In this document: piece by piece, positions 26,485-34,996 of the stretch
Layout: the number at the start of each line of letters is the position of its first letter
Position numbering within the stretch: the first letter of the stretch is position 1
Translations under genes and position numbers: made by a program
Notes under the pieces: model-generated
The model's input: only the letters and a program-made list of their open reading frames with translations
Databases searched by the model: none
Told to the model about the DNA's origin: nothing
Source of the DNA: Flexithrix dorotheae DSM 6795
Lineage (GTDB): Bacteria; Bacteroidota; Bacteroidia; Cytophagales; Flammeovirgaceae
DNA length: 64,000 bases
Assembly: GCF_000379765.1 (NCBI RefSeq)
Contig: NZ_KB903465.1
Span: 436,807 to 500,806, forward strand
Direction of reading: 5' to 3'

Positions 26485-27249
26485 ATGAAAATGAACTTAC
26501 CAAAAAACATTCTGTTTGCATTAGCCTTATTGGCATTTAGTTGTAATAACTCTCAAAAAGCCGAAGAAAAACAAGATGAAGAAGTTATAGAGAAAGTAGA
26601 AGTGGTGAAAGAAGTAAAAACGGTAAATGCCTTATCAGCAGAAGAAAAAGCAGAGGGATGGGAGTTGCTTTTTGATGGTACTTCCTTAAATGGATGGCAT
26701 ACTTATTTAAAAGAAAATGTAGAGGGATGGAAAGTAGAAGATGGTTTGCTTATAACTGAAGGTGGAAATGGGGATATTGTAACTAATGAAGATTTCCAGA
26801 ACTTTGAATTATACTTTGAATGGAACATTTCGGAAAAGGGAAATAGCGGTATTTTATTCAATATTATTGAAGATGAGCAATATGCTGCTACTTATGTTAC
26901 GGCTCCCGAATATCAGTTGATTGATGATAATAATTATCCTCAGGAGCTGACGGACAAACAGAAATCCGGAGCAAATTATGATATACATCCTCCAAAGGTT
27001 TTTGCTGCAAAAGCTCCTGGTGAATTTAATGAAAGTAAGTTAATAGTGAATAACGGCCATGTAGAACATTGGCTGAATGGGGAAAAAGTGGTGGAATACG
27101 AATTGTGGTCAGATGAATGGAAAGCAGAAATGATGGCCAGTAAATTTGCCAAAATGGAGGGATATGCCACGGCCAAAAAAGGAAAAATCGGGATTCAGGA
27201 CCATGGTAATTTAATTGCCCTGAGAAATATAAAAATCAGGAAATTGTAA
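26485..27249 (+). CDS. DUF1080 (3-keto-disaccharide hydrolase-like) lipoprotein
   Basis: A 254-residue lipoprotein: signal peptide with lipobox ALLAFSC, then an acidic Glu/Lys-rich linker (residues about 22-50) and a DUF1080 concanavalin-like sandwich (about 55-254). The domain begins GWELLFDGTSLNGWHTY and ends GNLIALRNIKIRKL, both typical. Related proteins have been shown to act on 3-keto-glycosides, but the activity here is inferred. It follows purB closely and ends at a long terminator. Confidence 0.87.
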   Translation: MKMNLPKNILFALALLAFSCNNSQKAEEKQDEEVIEKVEVVKEVKTVNALSAEEKAEGWELLFDGTSLNGWHTYLKENVEGWKVEDGLLITEGGNGDIVTNEDFQNFELYFEWNISEKGNSGILFNIIEDEQYAATYVTAPEYQLIDDNNYPQELTDKQKSGANYDIHPPKVFAAKAPGEFNESKLIVNNGHVEHWLNGEKVVEYELWSDEWKAEMMASKFAKMEGYATAKKGKIGIQDHGNLIALRNIKIRKL

Positions 27250-27275
27250 TTAGTTCTCTGTTTTTAAAAAAGCTG

Positions 27276-27328
27276 AAAGGGTAAACTGTTTGAATTTTAC
27301 AAATTTGAACGGTTTACCCTTTTTTATT
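27276..27328 (+). terminator. long intrinsic terminator after the DUF1080 gene
   Basis: An approximately 20-bp stem with a few G-T or mismatched pairs (27276-27296 with 27301-27323) and a small loop, ending in a run of six T. Confidence 0.85.
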
Positions 27329-27609
27329 CCCCAAAATCAATCAAATTAAAAACAGCAAAAATACAGTCTGAAGGTTATTACAAGGCACAAAATCAACATA
27401 TCATAAAATAATTTAGAGGGAGTAGCATTATCTAATAGGTAAGAAAATTCCAATTTTTCTGTTTAGTTATAAAATTGAAAACAAGTTGGAATTAATTATC
27501 ATTTCTGCAGCATTTAAAATGCAGATCAGGTAAAAATAATGGAGAGGTAAATTTATTGATCAATTTGCCCTTTTTCTTAAAAGGTACAGATTAAATATCA
27601 ATTATAAAG
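27329..27609. other. AT-rich gap upstream of the orphan SiaC gene
   Basis: About 280 bases after the terminator, with no gene and no clear promoter match. It presumably contains the promoter of the SiaC-like gene at 27610. Confidence 0.3.
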
Positions 27610-28011
27610 ATGGAAAGATTTTATATAAAAGGCGAAGAATTTGTACCGGAAATAGATTTAAATCCGGATACAAACATTCTGAAAATCACCGGAGAATCCT
27701 ATCATGAATATACCCATGAGTTTTTCCAACCCGTATTTGACTGGCTCGAAGAATATACCAAAACTGAAGGTAGAAATATTAAATTGAGCTTCAGAATGGA
27801 TTATTTTAATACCGCTTCTTCCAAATGTTTTTTTGACATTATCGATTTATTGGGAGAGTACGAAAAAGAATCAGGGTCAAACCTGGAAATTTTCTGGTAC
27901 TATGAAGATGGCGATATTGATATGCTGGAATCAGGGGAGGATTACCTAGAAGAATCTGGAACCAACATTAAATTAATTCCCTATAACTCTAAAGAAGAGT
28001 TGCCAATTTAG
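27610..28011 (+). CDS. SiaC-family regulatory phosphoprotein (DUF1987), orphan copy
   Basis: A 133-residue protein of the SiaC family. In Pseudomonas, SiaC is phosphorylated on a Thr by the kinase SiaB, is dephosphorylated by the PP2C phosphatase SiaA, and in its unphosphorylated form activates the diguanylate cyclase SiaD. The core is preserved: NILKITGESYHEY, FFQPVFDWLEEY, MDYFNTASSK with Thr68 at the phospho-site position, and DIDMLESGEDY. It is a close paralogue of the copy at 53075 but has no SiaB next to it, being monocistronic with a strong terminator. Its partner in this bacterium is unknown. Confidence 0.87.
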   Translation: MERFYIKGEEFVPEIDLNPDTNILKITGESYHEYTHEFFQPVFDWLEEYTKTEGRNIKLSFRMDYFNTASSKCFFDIIDLLGEYEKESGSNLEIFWYYEDGDIDMLESGEDYLEESGTNIKLIPYNSKEELPI

Positions 28012-28026
28012 ACCATAAAAAATGCT

Positions 28027-28067
28027 AAAAAGCCCGAAACAAAAGATTTTGTTTCGGGCTTTTTTTT
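28027..28067. terminator. strong bidirectional intrinsic terminator
   Basis: An 18-bp stem (28027-28044 with 28047-28065 region) containing a GCCCGAAAC / GTTTCGGGC core, flanked by A and T runs. It ends the SiaC gene and the converging SMP-30-like gene. Confidence 0.9.
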
Positions 28068-28092
28068 GCCAGAATTATTGGAATTTGTCCAA

Positions 28093-29010
28093 TTAAATCT
28101 CTGATTTCAGCTTGTAAGCCACCACTCTGTGGTCGAAAAAAGTGGGGACAGCTAATAGTTTATGTTTTGTGCTGTAATCCAGATCTGCAGCATTGATTTT
28201 CTGCTCCTTGGTATCCAATACCTTAGTATTTTTCCCTTCTTTACTCACGAAAAACACCTCTCCATTCCAATTGGAAATAAAATAATCACCATTTTCAGTC
28301 TTACCAATTCCATCTGCTCCTGCCATATCTCCTACCCAATCATCATATTTTTTTTCCTCCAGATTTACGGATCGCAAAATGCCCTGATTCATAGAAACCA
28401 TCAGCATTCTGTCCACCTCCATAAAAAGGCCGTTTGGTTTGTCTAAAGCTTCATCTTCCAGCCATATCGATGCAGTTCCATTCTCTACTTTGTAAATTTT
28501 GTTCCCGTAAGAATCTGAAACATATATTTCCCCATCTGCACTTATGGCCAGATCATTTAAAAATATGGCTCCTTCCGCGGCAATTTTTGAGGTTATTTTG
28601 CCAGATTCAATGTCAATTTCAACTACCTCTGTAAGATCAGTCACATACAGCTTATTTTCATAAATGCCCATTCCCTTGGGATCATTTAAGCCTTCCACCC
28701 ATTTTAAATCCGCAATTTCACCATTTACAGTTAGCCTGGAAATAAATCCGTCACCATCCTGCGATTCCTTGTTTACGGCATTGATGTTGGCCACATATAT
28801 GATGTCCCTGTCTTCGTCAAAAAGAACGGATTCTGGTGTTCTCAATAAGGTATCAGTTTTCCAAACCTCCTCAATTTCCACCATAATTTCTTCAATTGGA
28901 TTAGCTTGGGTTTCTTCTTCAGCCACGGTCTGTCCTTCCTCCTTTGAATTTTTACAATTGCTCAATAAAAAAATAAGGCTTGAAAACAGAAAAAGATTAA
29001 TAATTTTCAT
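28093..29010 (-). CDS. SMP-30/gluconolactonase-like lipoprotein
   Basis: A 305-residue lipoprotein with lipobox LLSNC, an acidic linker (residues about 22-45) and a six-bladed SMP-30/gluconolactonase-like propeller (about 50-305). Motifs: TPESVLFDEDRDIIYVAN, DPKGMGIYENKLYVTD, FLNDLAISADGEIYVSDS, and KPNGLFM, with the Glu, Asn and Asp positions that coordinate metal in true SMP-30 enzymes. It may hydrolyse a sugar lactone or just bind ligands. It is monocistronic. Confidence 0.8.
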   Translation of the reverse strand: MKIINLFLFSSLIFLLSNCKNSKEEGQTVAEEETQANPIEEIMVEIEEVWKTDTLLRTPESVLFDEDRDIIYVANINAVNKESQDGDGFISRLTVNGEIADLKWVEGLNDPKGMGIYENKLYVTDLTEVVEIDIESGKITSKIAAEGAIFLNDLAISADGEIYVSDSYGNKIYKVENGTASIWLEDEALDKPNGLFMEVDRMLMVSMNQGILRSVNLEEKKYDDWVGDMAGADGIGKTENGDYFISNWNGEVFFVSKEGKNTKVLDTKEQKINAADLDYSTKHKLLAVPTFFDHRVVAYKLKSEI

Positions 29011-29464
29011 TTGAATAAGTTTTTAAAATCAAGCCATGTGAATGAATAAGATTTTCCGACTTCCTGGTTCAAAAAACCTCACCCCTTTCTCATAGCTTTT
29101 TATTTGATTAGTAGTTTTTTTAGCAATATAACCATCCTTTTTAAAGATTTTAAGCAGCAGAGTTAAAAATTTTCATTCAAAAAAAATTCTGATTATTACT
29201 GTAGTGCCTCGTTCCAAAAAAAGCATTTTCCTTGCGGAGTCTTCACATTAAAGTTACTCTGTATTATGGTAAAAGAGGACAAAAAGACCGCAGGAGTGTG
29301 AAAATACAATCCTGTCCGAATTTAATCCAGGCTCTATTTGTTTAGATAATAGCTGATAAATGGTTGAATAAGCGTAATCCTTGTGTGTCCTCCAAAAACT
29401 ACCTGATAGGTATTGTAAAAATATTAGCCGAAAAACCTCATGGATTGCTTAAAAAACGGGTATC
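29011..29464. other. intergenic region between divergent genes
   Basis: About 450 bases between the SMP-30-like gene and the ankyrin gene. I found no gene, tRNA-like fold or convincing promoter match. Confidence 0.35.
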
Positions 29465-29827
29465 ATGAAAACAACAGTTTTAATTCTTTTTTTAGCGTTG
29501 TTTTTTTCTCCTCTGGCCTATTCTCAAACTGAGGATCAAAAGTTAATCCAGGCTTTGGAAAACTGCAACTTGGCCGAACTCACTGCTGCTCTTAAAAATG
29601 GAGCAGATATCCAGGTAACTGATGAAAAAGGGATGACTCCACTACATTTAGGAGTAATATGTGGCAATCCGGATATCGTGAAAGTTCTATTATTTTACAA
29701 AGCAGATGTAAATGCCAAAGACCATTTCCAAATGTCTGCACTGGATTACGCCTTATTGTCTGAAAATCAACAAATTATTAATTTACTTCAGGAAGTCCCA
29801 CACCTCATGGTCAAAGATCAGATTTAG
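29465..29827 (+). CDS. secreted ankyrin-repeat protein
   Basis: A 120-residue protein with a signal peptide (cleavage near AYSQT) and about two and a half ankyrin repeats (residues about 28-115): NLAELTAALKNGADIQVTDEKGMTPLHLGVICGNPDIVKVLLFYKADVNAKD and a final unit MSALDYALLSENQQIINLL, quoted here only as family cores TPLHLGV and ADVNAKD. Periplasmic protein-binding role is likely, partner unknown. It converges with xerD, with 6 bases between stops. Confidence 0.85.
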   Translation: MKTTVLILFLALFFSPLAYSQTEDQKLIQALENCNLAELTAALKNGADIQVTDEKGMTPLHLGVICGNPDIVKVLLFYKADVNAKDHFQMSALDYALLSENQQIINLLQEVPHLMVKDQI

Positions 29828-29833
29828 ACAAAA

Positions 29834-30772
29834 TCATTCTTCAGGTTTTGCAGCATTAGGACTTTGATGTCTCCTTCCTCTTGGATGAAATTCTGTAATT
29901 ACCTGTTTGAGATAATCTACATCGAGGTGGGTATAAATTTCAGTAGTGGTGATGGATTCGTGACCTAGCATTTCCTGCACTGCCCGCAAATCTGCACCTC
30001 CTTCCACAAGGTGGGTTGCAAAAGAATGCCTAAAAGTGTGTGGACTGACCTTTTTTCTTATTCCTGCCATGGCAGCCAGGTCTTTTACGATCATAAAAAT
30101 ATAAACCCGGGTAAGCATTTTTCCCCTTCTGTTCAGGAAGAGGAAATCATCAAATCCCTTTTGGATATTGATATTTTTCCTTATCTCCTCCTTATAAATC
30201 TTAATATATTTCATGGCATCCTTCCCGATCGGCACCAGTCTTTCTTTATCACCTTTTCCAATGATTTTGATAATGCCCATATCAAAATGGAGGTTACTTA
30301 ATTTTAAATTCACCAATTCAGAAACACGCAGTCCTGAGCTATAAAGTGTTTCCACTATGGCACGGTTTCTTGCTCCGTCTGGTTTAGACAAATCAATAAC
30401 ACTCAGCATTTTTTCAATTTCTAAAAAATCGAGTGTATCGGGTAATTTTCTGGATAGCTTGGGAGAAGCAACCAAGGCGGTAGGATCCTTGTCTATTTTA
30501 TCATTAAACAAAAGAAATTTGTAAAAACCTTTAATCCCGGAAAGAATTCTGGCCTGCGTGAATTCAGAAACCTGAAGCTGGTGTAAATAGACTAAAAATT
30601 CCTCAACATGATTAGGCTGAACTTCCTTTGGGTTGCAATCAAGATCAGATATTTCCAAATACTGCTTAAACTTATTGAGGTCCTGAGTATAGGCAAATTT
30701 TGTGTTTTTTGACAGTCCTCTTTCCAAGGAAATATAATCGGAGTATTCTTCTATCGCTTCGTCCCAATTCAT
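29834..30772 (-). CDS. xerD: site-specific tyrosine recombinase XerD
   Basis: A 312-residue tyrosine recombinase acting with XerC at dif to resolve chromosome dimers. The N-terminal SAM-like domain (about 1-90) is followed by the catalytic domain with all active residues: Arg149 (SSGLRVSEL), Lys173 (GKGDKER), His245 and Arg248 (HTFRHSFATH), His271 (LGHESI) and the nucleophile Tyr280 (EIYTHLD). Length and the position of the Tyr near the C-terminus fit XerC/D rather than phage integrases. No att or dif site and no mobile element is seen next to it, so a housekeeping role is likely. Confidence 0.93.
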   Translation of the reverse strand: MNWDEAIEEYSDYISLERGLSKNTKFAYTQDLNKFKQYLEISDLDCNPKEVQPNHVEEFLVYLHQLQVSEFTQARILSGIKGFYKFLLFNDKIDKDPTALVASPKLSRKLPDTLDFLEIEKMLSVIDLSKPDGARNRAIVETLYSSGLRVSELVNLKLSNLHFDMGIIKIIGKGDKERLVPIGKDAMKYIKIYKEEIRKNINIQKGFDDFLFLNRRGKMLTRVYIFMIVKDLAAMAGIRKKVSPHTFRHSFATHLVEGGADLRAVQEMLGHESITTTEIYTHLDVDYLKQVITEFHPRGRRHQSPNAAKPEE

Positions 30773-30962
30773 AATTTTTTATTTTATACACCCAAAAGTT
30801 AAAAAACCACTAGCCTAAAAGGGTAAAACAGCAGTAATTACTTACGGGTTTCTATTTCCTCAAAAGTTGAAGAACACGAAAATAAGTGTTTATTTGGGAA
30901 AGTATTAAAATTAGAAATTTCAAACTGAAAAAAAATTAAAATATTCTAATACCAACAAACTA

Positions 30963-32543
30963 ATGATGATGACTCGACTAAAAAAAGTGTTCCTTTGGTT
31001 TATTACTATTGTTTTATTTCTGGCGATTTCACTTTTTTTATATGGATATTTTCAATTGAAAGACCGTCATCCGGACTATCATGTGGATTTAAGTATCAAA
31101 AGCGGAACTCCAGGTGATCTTAAATTAGGCTTTTCGGCACAGTCTATTACTCCGGAAATTATTGATACCTGGACCGATGTGAACGGAGATGCTCAATACA
31201 AAGAAGAAGATGGGGATACTTATCAGGACAATAACAATAATGGGCAATTTGATGCCTATTGGATTGCCGGTTTTAGCCATAAGAGGGCAGCAAATGGCAT
31301 CAATGATAAATTATGGGCCAGAACGATGGTGATAGATGATGGAGCGACCCGAATTGCTATTGTAGCCATCGATGCAATAGGTTTTGGAAATGATGATGTG
31401 ATAGCGGCAAAAAAATTGATTCCTAAAGAATCAGGTATCACCTATTCCATAATTACTTCAAGCCATACACACGAATCCCCTGATTTGTTAGGGCTTTGGG
31501 GAGAAAGCAATTTTAAATCAGGGATTAATCCGGATTATATGGAGTTGGTAAGAACTCAAATTGCAAAATCAGTAGCGGAAGCGGTTAAAAATCTAAGGCC
31601 TGCAAAGCTTAAGGTTGCCCAGGACCTTTCAGGAGCGCTGCCCATGTTGGGTGATACCAGACAACCAGAAGTATATGATGAAGGACTCAGGTTAATTCAG
31701 GCGGTAGATTTAGAAGCAGATACCACCTTGGGAACCTTATTATCCTGGGCCAATCATCCTGAAACAGTTTGGAGTGATAATTTGTTGATCACTTCAGATT
31801 TTCCCCACTACTTTAGAGATGGGATTGAAAATGGGGTATACGATGGAGACAGCCTGGTGGCTAAAGGATTAGGAGGAATTGCAGTATATGTAAATGGAGC
31901 TATTGGAGGGTTAATGACGACACATCCAAGTACTCCAATTCATCATCCATTTACCGAAGAAGAATTATTAGAGCCAACATTTGCCAAGGTGGAGGCACAG
32001 GGAAAAGAACTCGCCCTTTTAAGCCTTGCTGCTTTGGACAGCTCCCAACACTGGATTGCGCAGTCCAGTATTGCCCTGGAAGCCAAAAGCATTGCCTTAC
32101 CCCTTGACAACCCCTTGTTCAGACTAGCCGCTTTTTTAGGAGTACTGGACCGTGGAATGGTCGGATGGATGAAAATGAGGTCAGAAGTTGCAGCCTGGAC
32201 CATGGGACCAATCAGCTTTATTCATATGCCGGGGGAAATTTATCCTGAAATTATCAATGGTGGAGTTGAGGCACCAGAAGGTCAGGATTTTTCTATCCAG
32301 CCACAGGAAATTCCACCTTTGAGAGAAGTGATGCCTGGAGATTTTAAATTTGTAGTGGGGTTATCAAATGATATGATTGGTTATATTGTTCCAAAAAGCC
32401 AATGGGATAAAGCAGCTCCATTTACTTATGGAGATGAAGATGGACCTTACGGGGAAATCAATTCCGTTGGGCCGGAAACAGCCCCAATACTTCATCGAGA
32501 GGTAATGAATTTGCTCAGTAGACTGGATGAAAATGCAAACTAA
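30963..32543 (+). CDS. neutral ceramidase-like membrane-anchored protein
   Basis: A 526-residue protein with an N-terminal membrane anchor (about 9-30) and a neutral/alkaline non-lysosomal ceramidase N-domain. Zinc-site residues seem kept: His168/170 (SSHTHESPD), His265 (SWANHPETVW), Glu425 (HMPGEIYP) and Tyr474 (MIGYIVPK). The nucleophile-Ser motif of ceramidases is replaced by NGAIGG (residues 311-316), so hydrolysis of ceramide is uncertain. Residues about 70-97 hold an insertion with two EF-hand-like acidic loops (DVNGDAQYK and DNNNNGQFD). Bacteroidota make sphingolipids, so a lipid role is plausible. The start of the next gene overlaps its end by 17 bases. Confidence 0.83.
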   Translation: MMMTRLKKVFLWFITIVLFLAISLFLYGYFQLKDRHPDYHVDLSIKSGTPGDLKLGFSAQSITPEIIDTWTDVNGDAQYKEEDGDTYQDNNNNGQFDAYWIAGFSHKRAANGINDKLWARTMVIDDGATRIAIVAIDAIGFGNDDVIAAKKLIPKESGITYSIITSSHTHESPDLLGLWGESNFKSGINPDYMELVRTQIAKSVAEAVKNLRPAKLKVAQDLSGALPMLGDTRQPEVYDEGLRLIQAVDLEADTTLGTLLSWANHPETVWSDNLLITSDFPHYFRDGIENGVYDGDSLVAKGLGGIAVYVNGAIGGLMTTHPSTPIHHPFTEEELLEPTFAKVEAQGKELALLSLAALDSSQHWIAQSSIALEAKSIALPLDNPLFRLAAFLGVLDRGMVGWMKMRSEVAAWTMGPISFIHMPGEIYPEIINGGVEAPEGQDFSIQPQEIPPLREVMPGDFKFVVGLSNDMIGYIVPKSQWDKAAPFTYGDEDGPYGEINSVGPETAPILHREVMNLLSRLDENAN

Positions 32544-33156
32544 AAAATGCGAAACCGGAATCATTATACTGGCGGCAGGCAGTTCATCAAGGCTTGGCCA
32601 GCCCAAGCAATTGTTAAAACTGGAGGAGGAAACCTTAATCAGGAGGATTTCAAAAACAGCTTTGAAATCCAATTTAGGGAAAGTAGTTGTGGTATTAGGT
32701 GGTCATTCAGAAAAAATTAAACCAGAGATTGAGGACTTAGATCTGCATTTCACGCTGAATGAAGCCTGGGAAGAAGGAATGTCCTCTTCCATAAAGGCTG
32801 GTTTAAAAACGCTTTTAAAAGAAAATGAAAAAGCATTTTCAAGTGTTTTATTTTTAGTTTGCGATCAGCCCTATGTTGATACAAAATTATTAAATACTAT
32901 AATTTCGAAACAGGTCCATTCGGGAAAAGATATAGTGGCGAGTAAATATCAAAATGGTATAATTGGAGTTCCTGTAATGTTTTCTTCAAAATATTTCACC
33001 AACCTGCTCCAGCTTAAAGGAAAGGAAGGGGCCAAAACCATCATTAAATCTTTTCCTCAGGAAGTTGCAACTATTTCCTTTAATAAAGGTGATCTTGATA
33101 TTGATACCATTTCAGATTGGGAAAACATTATTAAAAATTTCAAACAAAAAAGCTGA
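32527..33156 (+). CDS. MobA/MocA-like nucleotidyltransferase
   Basis: A 209-residue NTP-transferase with the Rossmann opening IIILAAGSSSRLGQPKQLLKL, as in molybdenum-cofactor cytidylyltransferase (MocA) and related proteins. VVVLGGHSEK, a DQPY motif (the metal-binding Asp) and the GVPVMFSSKYF/L-x-G-x-x-GAK segment follow. Substrate could be a molybdopterin or a sugar phosphate; no Mo-enzyme gene is near. Its ATG lies inside the end of the ceramidase-like gene (17-base overlap), so translation is probably coupled. Confidence 0.85.
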   Translation: MKMQTKKCETGIIILAAGSSSRLGQPKQLLKLEEETLIRRISKTALKSNLGKVVVVLGGHSEKIKPEIEDLDLHFTLNEAWEEGMSSSIKAGLKTLLKENEKAFSSVLFLVCDQPYVDTKLLNTIISKQVHSGKDIVASKYQNGIIGVPVMFSSKYFTNLLQLKGKEGAKTIIKSFPQEVATISFNKGDLDIDTISDWENIIKNFKQKS

Positions 33157-33181
33157 AGGATTTTCACCCTTCAGCTTTTAA
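33149..33181 (+). terminator. intrinsic terminator overlapping the end of the nucleotidyltransferase gene
   Basis: A 9-bp stem (33151-33159 with 33168-33176) begins within the last codons, with an A run before and a T run after. It may also act for the converging SusD gene. Confidence 0.7.
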
Positions 33182-33206
33182 AGTTTATCTGACTAAAAAC
33201 AAAGTC

Positions 33207-34931
33207 CTAGTTATATCCAGGGTTTTGTTTTAATACATCAGCCCCTAATAAGTCTATTTCATCCTGAGGAATTGGTAAAAATTCATCAACTCCACCTTCG
33301 AAAGAAGCCCCAACGAATGGAGAAGCAGGAATAATAGCATCTTCATGGCTCAAATAATCATTCAGCTCATCTTCAGCAATTCCCCATCTGCAAAGATCGA
33401 AGAACCTATGACCTTCCATAGCCAATTCCAGTTTTCTTTCGAACCTAACAGCCTCTCTTGCAGTAGCCTGATCAGTCCAGGCAGTAGTATATAATGCAAT
33501 ATCATAATTTGCTGCAGGATCTCCCTCTTCAGTCATCACAAATCCTTCGGCATTAGCTGCTCTTTCTCTAACCAGGTTTACATATTCACGGGCTTTTTCC
33601 AAATCACCTATTTCCACCTCAACTTCTGCTGCCATTAGTAGTACATCGGCAAATCTCATCAAGTTAACGTTAATTGCAGTATACCCGGCAGTCCACGAAC
33701 TTCCATCCGTAAAGGCGCTTTGGTCTTCCTGATAAAATACCCATTTTTTAGGGGAATATGCTCCGCCATTATTTTGATCTCTTATCCATGCCTTTCCAGG
33801 GTGATTACCCCAATCCAAATAAGGTATGCCTCTTCTACCGACAGTATGATCCAACCTAGGATCAACTGGCCCTTCATCTGGTGTAAAATCATCATCAGCT
33901 GCAATTCCCAAATCATGCTTTAATTTGTTTGCATCATCATTATAAGATCCATTTAATAATGGTAACCCTCCATTTGTTCTATAAGAATTAGACAACTCAA
34001 AGCTAGGTTGGAAGAAACCACAACATCCGGCAGGTCCACCATTATAGGTAAAGTTTAACACTAAATCAGGATTGGCATTGTTAATACTTCCAGTTCCTGC
34101 TGCTGCCTGAATAGCAAATACAGACTCTTCATGATTATCATTAGCTGGTCTGTGAATATCAGCGAATTTAGGAACTAATCCATATTTCTTTCCATTGGTA
34201 GTAACCCCACTTGCTATAACCTGATCGAATAAAGCCTTGGCTTCAGCATATTTTTGCTGATACAAATATACCTTAGCTAAATAGGCCATTGCTGCCCATT
34301 TATTTATCCTTCCTGCTTCTGCTTGGGTTTCAGGAAGATTATCTGCAGCAAATTTTATATCAGCTTCAATCATAGGATATAAGTCCTTATCATTCCCGAT
34401 TTTTTCAACTGCATCCCAAGTTTCATCTATAAAAGGCGTATTATTATATAACCTTTTAAGGTCAAAATAGTACAGACCTCTCAAAAATTTGGTTTCAGCT
34501 TCAATTCTTAATTTAGTATCATCGGATACATCCTCATCAGCATTAGCTAAAAGACCTAATGTTGAATTTGCTCTGGCAATACCTTCATAAGTTCTGCCAT
34601 ATTTATTTAAAACATCCGAATTTGTTGTTTGAGGATCATAGGCCTGTACCTCATTCATTTGCGACTGGTCCCCTGCATCAGAGCCCTTATTCGCATCTCC
34701 TCCTCTTACGCTTCCCCAAAACCAGTTATTTGCACTGGAATAAAAACCAGAACCTCTACCTAATAACATACTATAGGTACCAATTAAAGACCCTTCCAAA
34801 CCTGCCTCTGAGGAAAGTTGGGCCTGTGCTAAAGAACCTGTAGGAGGTACTTCTAAAAAGTCATCCTTACATGCTATGGTTGCCCACAATAGCAAGAAAA
34901 ATGAAAGTATTATTGATTTTGTTTTTTTCAT
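33207..34931 (-). CDS. SusD/RagB-family outer-membrane lipoprotein
   Basis: A 574-residue glycan-binding lid of a SusCD uptake system. Signal peptide with lipobox TIAC followed by KDDFLE, the acidic export signal of surface lipoproteins. SusD-like repeats run through the chain: LEVPPTGS near the start, TPR-like helices (AKFLRGLYYFDLKRLYNNTPFI), ADVLLMAAEVEVEIGD, and the C-terminal block RFERKLELAMEGHRFFDLCRWG ending FLPIPQDEIDLLGADVLKQNPGY, quoted only as landmarks. It follows susC by 65 bases on the same strand. Ligand unknown: no glycoside hydrolase is adjacent. Confidence 0.96.
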   Translation of the reverse strand: MKKTKSIILSFFLLLWATIACKDDFLEVPPTGSLAQAQLSSEAGLEGSLIGTYSMLLGRGSGFYSSANNWFWGSVRGGDANKGSDAGDQSQMNEVQAYDPQTTNSDVLNKYGRTYEGIARANSTLGLLANADEDVSDDTKLRIEAETKFLRGLYYFDLKRLYNNTPFIDETWDAVEKIGNDKDLYPMIEADIKFAADNLPETQAEAGRINKWAAMAYLAKVYLYQQKYAEAKALFDQVIASGVTTNGKKYGLVPKFADIHRPANDNHEESVFAIQAAAGTGSINNANPDLVLNFTYNGGPAGCCGFFQPSFELSNSYRTNGGLPLLNGSYNDDANKLKHDLGIAADDDFTPDEGPVDPRLDHTVGRRGIPYLDWGNHPGKAWIRDQNNGGAYSPKKWVFYQEDQSAFTDGSSWTAGYTAINVNLMRFADVLLMAAEVEVEIGDLEKAREYVNLVRERAANAEGFVMTEEGDPAANYDIALYTTAWTDQATAREAVRFERKLELAMEGHRFFDLCRWGIAEDELNDYLSHEDAIIPASPFVGASFEGGVDEFLPIPQDEIDLLGADVLKQNPGYN

Positions 34932-34996
34932 AATATTATCTTTTAAAGTCTCAATTAAAAAACTTTTTATGCTATATTTTAATGGATTACCCTATT

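Noticed and set aside
28434-29014. Open frames antisense to the SMP-30-like gene
   Set aside because: They mirror the coding constraint of the real gene, have no start context and encode low-quality hydrophobic or Ser-rich translations.
29834-30772. Phage or island integrase
   Set aside because: Full-length XerD-type sequence, no tRNA, att repeats or phage genes nearby.
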